Source: Grammothele lineata
Taxonomy: Eukaryota > Basidiomycota > Agaricomycetes > Polyporales > Polyporaceae
Direction: 5' to 3'
NCBI GenBank assembly: GCA_002150815.3
Contig: NDFF03000007.1
Location: 186,001 to 250,000, forward strand
DNA: 64,000 bases
Position 1 is the stretch's first letter. Each line of letters begins with the position of its first letter. Shown piece after piece: positions 59,196 through 64,000 of the stretch. The notes beneath the pieces were generated by a model. It did no database searches. It was given only the letters and a program-made list of their open reading frames with translations, and was not told the DNA's origin. Made by a program: the position numbers and the translations under genes.

Positions 59196-61957
59196 CTACG
59201 AAACGAATGCCTGGGCCTGCAATCGCCACAGCCGTGCGTACTCGCCGTCGCGACTCATCAGATCGTCATGGGTTCCTGCTTCAATAATACCCGACTCGTC
59301 CATGTATCTGTAATAGCGAGTACGTTAATGAGATGATATTCAAAAAATTTGACATAGAACCACTGGAACTCACAGAATGAGGTCGGCGTGTCGTGTGAGC
59401 TTTCCGAAGCGGTGCGACGAGAATACCATTGTCTTGCTCCCGCGAAGCTCGCGCAGGCGATCAAATAGATCTGGAGCTGCATGAGCGCAAGAATACGTAG
59501 AAAAATACGGAGACACGCCATACCGTGTTCTGCGATGGGATCCAAGGAAGCGCTAGGCTCGTCAAACAAGAGAAGACCGACCTGCGCGTTCGCACGACCG
59601 ACAGTGCGCATGAACGTCCTCGATCTGATCTCATGCCAATGTGTAAACAAGCTTGCTAGATCTGATGCGTAGCATTCAAACTTACACTGCGAGCCGCTGC
59701 ATCTGTCCCCCACTGAGTTCTTGATCCGTACTTAGCTTCATTCCTGCCGCCTCGCGAACCTTCGTGGTGTCAAACACACGCCCGTATTGATTCCGGGAGC
59801 CCTCGCGTGGGCCCATGTACGACTCCCGCAACGGTTCCGTTAGGAAGGTATCATACCCATCCTTCAACTTCTCGATAAAGGCGTGAGCGCCGCCGAGCCG
59901 TGCTGCCGCGCGAACTTGGTCGAGTGATGCAGATCCTGCGGGATCCCCAAGCGCGATGTTGCTGCGGATCTAATGGGAGTATCGCCTTAGCGCGCTGGGC
60001 CATGTGGATGTAGTCAAAGATCAACGTACTGAAAGGGGGAAATGGGTATAACCTTGGAAGAGCACGGAGATAGCTTGGCGGAGATCGTACAGCTTGAGAG
60101 TACGAATGTCGTGTCCGCCCACAAGAATTTCACCTTCCTCTGGGTCATACAAGCGAGCGACAAGTTTTAAGATGGTGTTTTTACCCGCCCCATTCGCTCC
60201 GACCATGACCTATACATGTATAAGCTTGTTTTGCATGCATGTCAGAAACGTACGCACGCAAAGTTGCCCCGGGGATAGCTTGAAAGAGATATCGCGCAGC
60301 GCGTATTTCTCAGCGTCGGGATACTTGAATGATACGTGTCTATGGTACACGTCAACTACAACTGTTGTCTCGGCGGGTACGAGATCTACATACCTAAACT
60401 CCAAAGAGATCCCATCGGCGGCTTGTTTCGAGTCGGTCCCCGGGAAGGCAACCGTTCCGTCCGGCACCGTGTTTTGTATGTCGGCAACGGTATATGCTTT
60501 GCGTACAGCATCAAGATACGTGCCAATATTCATGCCGTTTTGGAGCAACTGATGCAATGTAGTCGCAAAACTGGACGTTGCAATCCGGATGAGGTGTAGG
60601 GACGCGAGCGCTTCCGCCATGTGCCGCGGGCTGCGCGTCGCACGAAGCGTGAAAACGATCTACAGACGTAGATCAGCGAGGATAATGGGGGTGATCACAT
60701 CGGGTAGTACCTGTGGAAGATACATGTATACAGGAAGTAGGCTGTTCCAGGAACGCCAGCTGGAGAACGATTGCATTCGGAGATGATCCCATGCTACATC
60801 ATTATCGCCGAGCTGTTCGACTGCGCTGCTGTACTCTGCAGTTGAGCGCAGCTGTCAGGAATTATAATATAATATATCGGAGAACAATGAGCTCACCAGC
60901 TACAGCCAGAGGGGCGATGTTGCCAGCGACAAGTTCTTTGCGATGTTCTTTTTTCGTGATTGCTTGCTTCCACCCTCTCATGGTCTTGTAATCCATGTTC
61001 CGCGTTGTCACCGCCCAAGCTTTCGAATTGGTTGGTACGATTAGCGGAAGTTGAACTGTCTACGACGGGCCCCACACTTACCTTTCTGTGTCAGGATGCC
61101 CATCAACCTGAAGGTTCGGAGGGTAGGGAAGACCTGCATTGCGAGCGTAGACGTTGCCAGGAAGATCCCGTCCGGCTTCCCTTTCAGAGCATCCGACAAA
61201 ACGATGGCCTGCGCCCCGAGCTGCGCCGCGGCGCCAAAGATGCTCAAGGCGCCTGCGATGGGCATCCAGAGCTTGGAACCGCCATTGTCCCTCGTGAGCC
61301 CGCGCAGCTCATCCTGTACATCCGTGCGCTCGAATGTGGGGACGTCGACACGCGCGTAGGCCGCAAACGAGCGCAAGGAGAGCGCGCGGCCGATGCGAAG
61401 GTTCAACGTGGTGTTCGCACGCCTCTTGATGTCTCCAAGGACAGTGGTTCCAAAAATGCATGCAAGTTGGCCGGCGCAGAGAAAGGCAACGCGTCGGAAG
61501 TCGATCACCCCGGTCTCTACTGCATTCTCGCTCTGTGTGGGAACGGTTGTAAGCCTCACGCCCGCGTCTATCCGAGTAGTAAAGAAGACCCACCATGCGC
61601 AGCAGTTCGCCATGGAACCTACAAGACGCGCGGCGTATTAGTACAGTGAGCGACCTATGATATCGTTAGGCACGCCTCCTACCATATCGATACTGCGGGA
61701 ACAACAGAAAGTGCAAGCTCTGCCCCAGTGTAAATTACCATCTGGACTATGCACCCCGGGAGAGCAATGACCTCCTTGATGGCTCGCGCGGCGTAGGGGA
61801 GCGACTCTATCGCCATCTCTACGGACTTGCGATATCCGGACAAGGCAGCGCGGCTAGCGTCGGGATCATACTCCTCGTAGAAGTCCCAAATGCCTTGTTG
61901 TGTGTGCTTGACGACGCGCAGGGGATCTTCCGGGGTTACCGCGTTCGCCGCGGACAT
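59196..61957 (-). CDS. ABC transporter, half-size (TMD-NBD)
   Basis: Multi-exon gene from the ATG at 61957 ([20 protein letters not shown]) to the TAG at 59196-59198; not every junction was fixed. The first two-thirds holds a long helical region with several hydrophobic segments ([40 protein letters not shown]). The nucleotide-binding domain follows: Walker [10 protein letters not shown] near 60190, Q-loop ISVLFQ, signature [11 protein letters not shown] near 59710, Walker [15 protein letters not shown] and H-loop [14 protein letters not shown]. Walker A has Asn where the Mg-binding Ser/Thr is expected (GKNT instead of GKST); the codon is AAC. The protein may work as a dimer in a membrane or may have lost activity. 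The substrate is unknown. Confidence 0.8.
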
Positions 61958-62332
61958 GGTGGTAGATGACTGAGGGGTGGATGCGACTGTGACTCAAGAA
62001 TCAGGCCGTGAGGTACACGGTAACACCCACTAGTTCGAACCGAGGACAGATCGTTCTCACGACTGGTCTTCCAGCGCCCACAAGTGGCACAGGCAGGCAA
62101 CTTGCGCAGAAAGTTGACGACATCCTAGCTGCTACGTTGTTCGAGTAGGCTATCATTGTTCGCAGCGATGATATGTCTCTGACAAGAAATCTTGTACGTG
62201 CCCTCCAACAGAGTAATGGGAATGCTGTATGGATGCACAGACGGAAACTCCTACCAATACAAGAGTAGATAAGCGGGCGCAGGACCTCGTAAAGCTGAGA
62301 ATAACACAATGTCGAGCATTTCGACTCGAAAT
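61958..62332. promoter_or_regulatory. Promoter region of the ABC transporter gene
   Basis: About 375 bases between two minus-strand genes. No coding exon was seen. It should hold the 3' end of the RNase H1 gene and the promoter of the transporter. Confidence 0.45.
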
Positions 62333-63657
62333 TTAGCTTGTGCTGTTGATTTCCGCCAACAACTTGTCATCATCAGCCCAATCGGCCGCGAACGCCTACA
62401 AAAATCCGATCAACACACCTTCAATCGTTCTCAATGGAGGTTCGCACACATACCTCCAGATCTGCCTGCGAGACTTGTGTCACGACTTCCGCTTTGGGCA
62501 CTGCCACCAGCTGGAGAGAGATTGTAGATAGTCAGCGCACGAACGACGAATCAACTTAAACATAACGCTCACCTCTTCCGGGACGTCATCCGCAAGCTCA
62601 GTAATCAACGTATCCCAATCCCGCTCCTCAAGCGGCTCCATCGTCGCGCCATAGTTCGCGAGGACGTCCGCGCCCTCGTTCCCCTCTATCCCTGCATGTC
62701 CCGGGACGTATTGCAGATGCACCTTCTGCCCGCGGCGCGCGCGGAGGTCGAGGAGCGCGGAGAGGTAGCGGATGAGTGGGGCGTTCTTGACGGGTTGGCC
62801 GGTGGAGGAGCGGAAGTTGTTCTTGAGCCATTTGGGGAGCCATTCGCGGAAGCCTGGACGCGCGTGCGCAGGGCGAAGATAAGAGACGTGGAAGTGAAAA
62901 GGGTAGGTTTGGCGTACAACTAATACTGTACTTAGAGTCAGTCTTGATAAGAAGTGGTTTCTTCGAGTGCGGCGTTGTCTCGAGCACACGCACGATCGCC
63001 TAAGTGCGCAGAAATGAGATATATGCGCATACAACAGCGGTATATACGTACTATGAGCTCCGCGCGATTGTTCGTTTGCACACCAGGACACCGCTCCGCG
63101 ATATTTCTATACACATGCAAGAAACGCGTCTGAGAATAGTCGACGGACGCGAAGCGTAGACGTACCGTGAATCATTGACACCCCACCATACGCCGATGCC
63201 GGCGACCGAACCAGCCTTGCCGTTCCCTTTGCACGCGCCATCGGAATAGACCACGTCCCAACCCGACTCGTCGTGAATGACTTCTGTCGATAGTGCGCCC
63301 CATCGCGAATCGGACGAACGTGTCTTCTCGCCTGATTTTTCGGGCTTTTCGTACGGTTTCGTTACGTGTGGCTTAGTGGTGCGGGATGTGGATGCCGCGG
63401 CGGCGGCTACCGAGGTGGATGGGACGCTGTCGGTAGCCACGCCGTTCTCCGCGAGGTAAGCCTTCGCCTGCTCTAAGGTCGGGAACTTCTTGTGTTTGTT
63501 TCCGACGTAGCCCGTCGTTTGCGCTTGGCATTCGTCCCTATGCGCGCGTCCGGTGGGTGCAGTAGATAGAACAGGGGCAGACGCACCAGGTAGCGTATAT
63601 ACCGGGAACTCGGCCGCGCGCAACGGCGTAGAAACCTGGCTTTCCGGCCTTCGGCAT
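62333..63657 (-). CDS. Ribonuclease H1
   Basis: Seven exons with perfect phasing: 63657..63587, 63537..63166, 63106..63052, 62999..62927, 62853..62573, 62510..62454, 62395..62333; 323 residues. Residues 1-55 are the hybrid-binding domain (GKPGFYAVARGRVPGIYATW, then GYVGNKHKKFPTLEQAKAYL), which grips RNA-DNA duplexes. A Ser/Thr/Lys-rich linker follows. The catalytic domain has all four carboxylates, Asp123 (YSDGACKGNG), Glu164 (TNNRAELI), Asp187 (IKTDSKYS) and Asp253 (GNEGADVLA), plus His243 (VPGHAGIEGNEGAD). It cleaves the RNA strand of R-loops and replication primers in the nucleus and, in many species, mitochondria. No mitochondrial leader is evident from this start. Unrelated to the retrotransposon RNase H. 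Confidence 0.92.
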
Positions 63658-63864
63658 AGTATCTTCTCCGACAGAGAGGGCTTCGTTAGAGATAAAGCGA
63701 GCAGCGAACAAGCGGTTACGCGCGGAGGGAGTGGATGCGGGCCTGAAGTGGATGGGCGGAGCGCACAGAGCCCGCGCGAGGTGCTTAAGAGCCAGCGTCG
63801 GTCACCGCAGCAGCAGAGAAAGAGAAGAGTGCGATGTATATGTTGCGGAAGGATCAAAGATGGT

Positions 63865-64000
63865 TCATTGTGCTGCTGTAGGCGGGGTCGACTGAGACGA
63901 CAGGTAGTGGCGGGAGACAAGAGAGGCTGCTGCAGCGCCCGCAGCGACGGAGAGGACGCGCGCGACGCGGGCCGCGACGGACGCGATCAGCAGCACATCC
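63865..64000 (-). CDS. 3' end of a gene running off the window
   Basis: The minus strand is open from the window edge to a TGA at 63865-63867, 44 codons. The sequence is Ala/Val-rich and hydrophobic (LLIASVAARVARVLSVAAGA, then AAASLVSRHYLSSQS), like a membrane-anchoring tail. Too little is present to name it. Confidence 0.35.
   Translation of the reverse strand, partial: DVLLIASVAARVARVLSVAAGAAAASLVSRHYLSSQSTPPTAAQ

Overview
This window looks like nuclear DNA of a basidiomycete fungus, most likely an agaricomycete such as a polypore. The basis is genes with many short (about 45-70 base) GT-AG introns, the F-box/LRR-like family of wood-decay fungi, a Plavaka-type DNA transposon with a neighbouring 2-oxoglutarate dioxygenase gene, and a chromodomain Ty3/gypsy element. 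Genus cannot be called. All products come from translating and splicing by eye, without database searches.

Layout: (1) 0.3-8.2 kb, minus strand: two paralogous F-box/LRR-like genes, then an 11-exon dynamin-family GTPase. (2) 8.9-18 kb: three hotdog-fold acyl-CoA thioesterase paralogues that share exon lengths and phases. Between the first two lies a 15-exon gene whose product pairs an MLKL-like N-terminal helical bundle with a degenerate kinase-like domain. (3) 18-29.7 kb: mostly empty, CpG-rich DNA around one bHLH transcription factor gene. (4) 29.7-33.6 kb: a Y_phosphatase3-type phosphatase gene, then an inverted, 5'-truncated, stop-containing copy of the MLKL-like gene. (5) 33.6-45.8 kb: a probable Plavaka-type transposon neighbourhood holding an unrecognised 6-exon gene on the minus strand, a TET/JBP-like dioxygenase gene and the Plavaka transposase gene. 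(6) 46.2-48.1 kb: a Gln/Pro/Lys-rich protein gene with a higher-order tandem repeat in its first intron. (7) 48.1-55.4 kb: a complete Tf1/sushi-type LTR retrotransposon with identical 418-bp LTRs, inserted one base after the stop codon of that gene. (8) 55.4-56.1 kb: fragments of an F-box gene and of a sorting-nexin PX gene. (9) 56.7-64 kb: another F-box gene, a half-size ABC transporter, ribonuclease H1 and the 3' end of one more gene.

Housekeeping functions (dynamin, phosphatase, RNase H1, ABC transporter, thioesterases) alternate with fast-evolving family members and mobile DNA. The parts most worth following are the MLKL-like protein and its broken copy, the transposase/dioxygenase/accessory-gene cluster, and the retrotransposon. 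The retrotransposon shows a self-priming site, a -1 slippery heptamer on the gag stop, an ATG-free leader that is open in the gag frame, and an extra third ORF.
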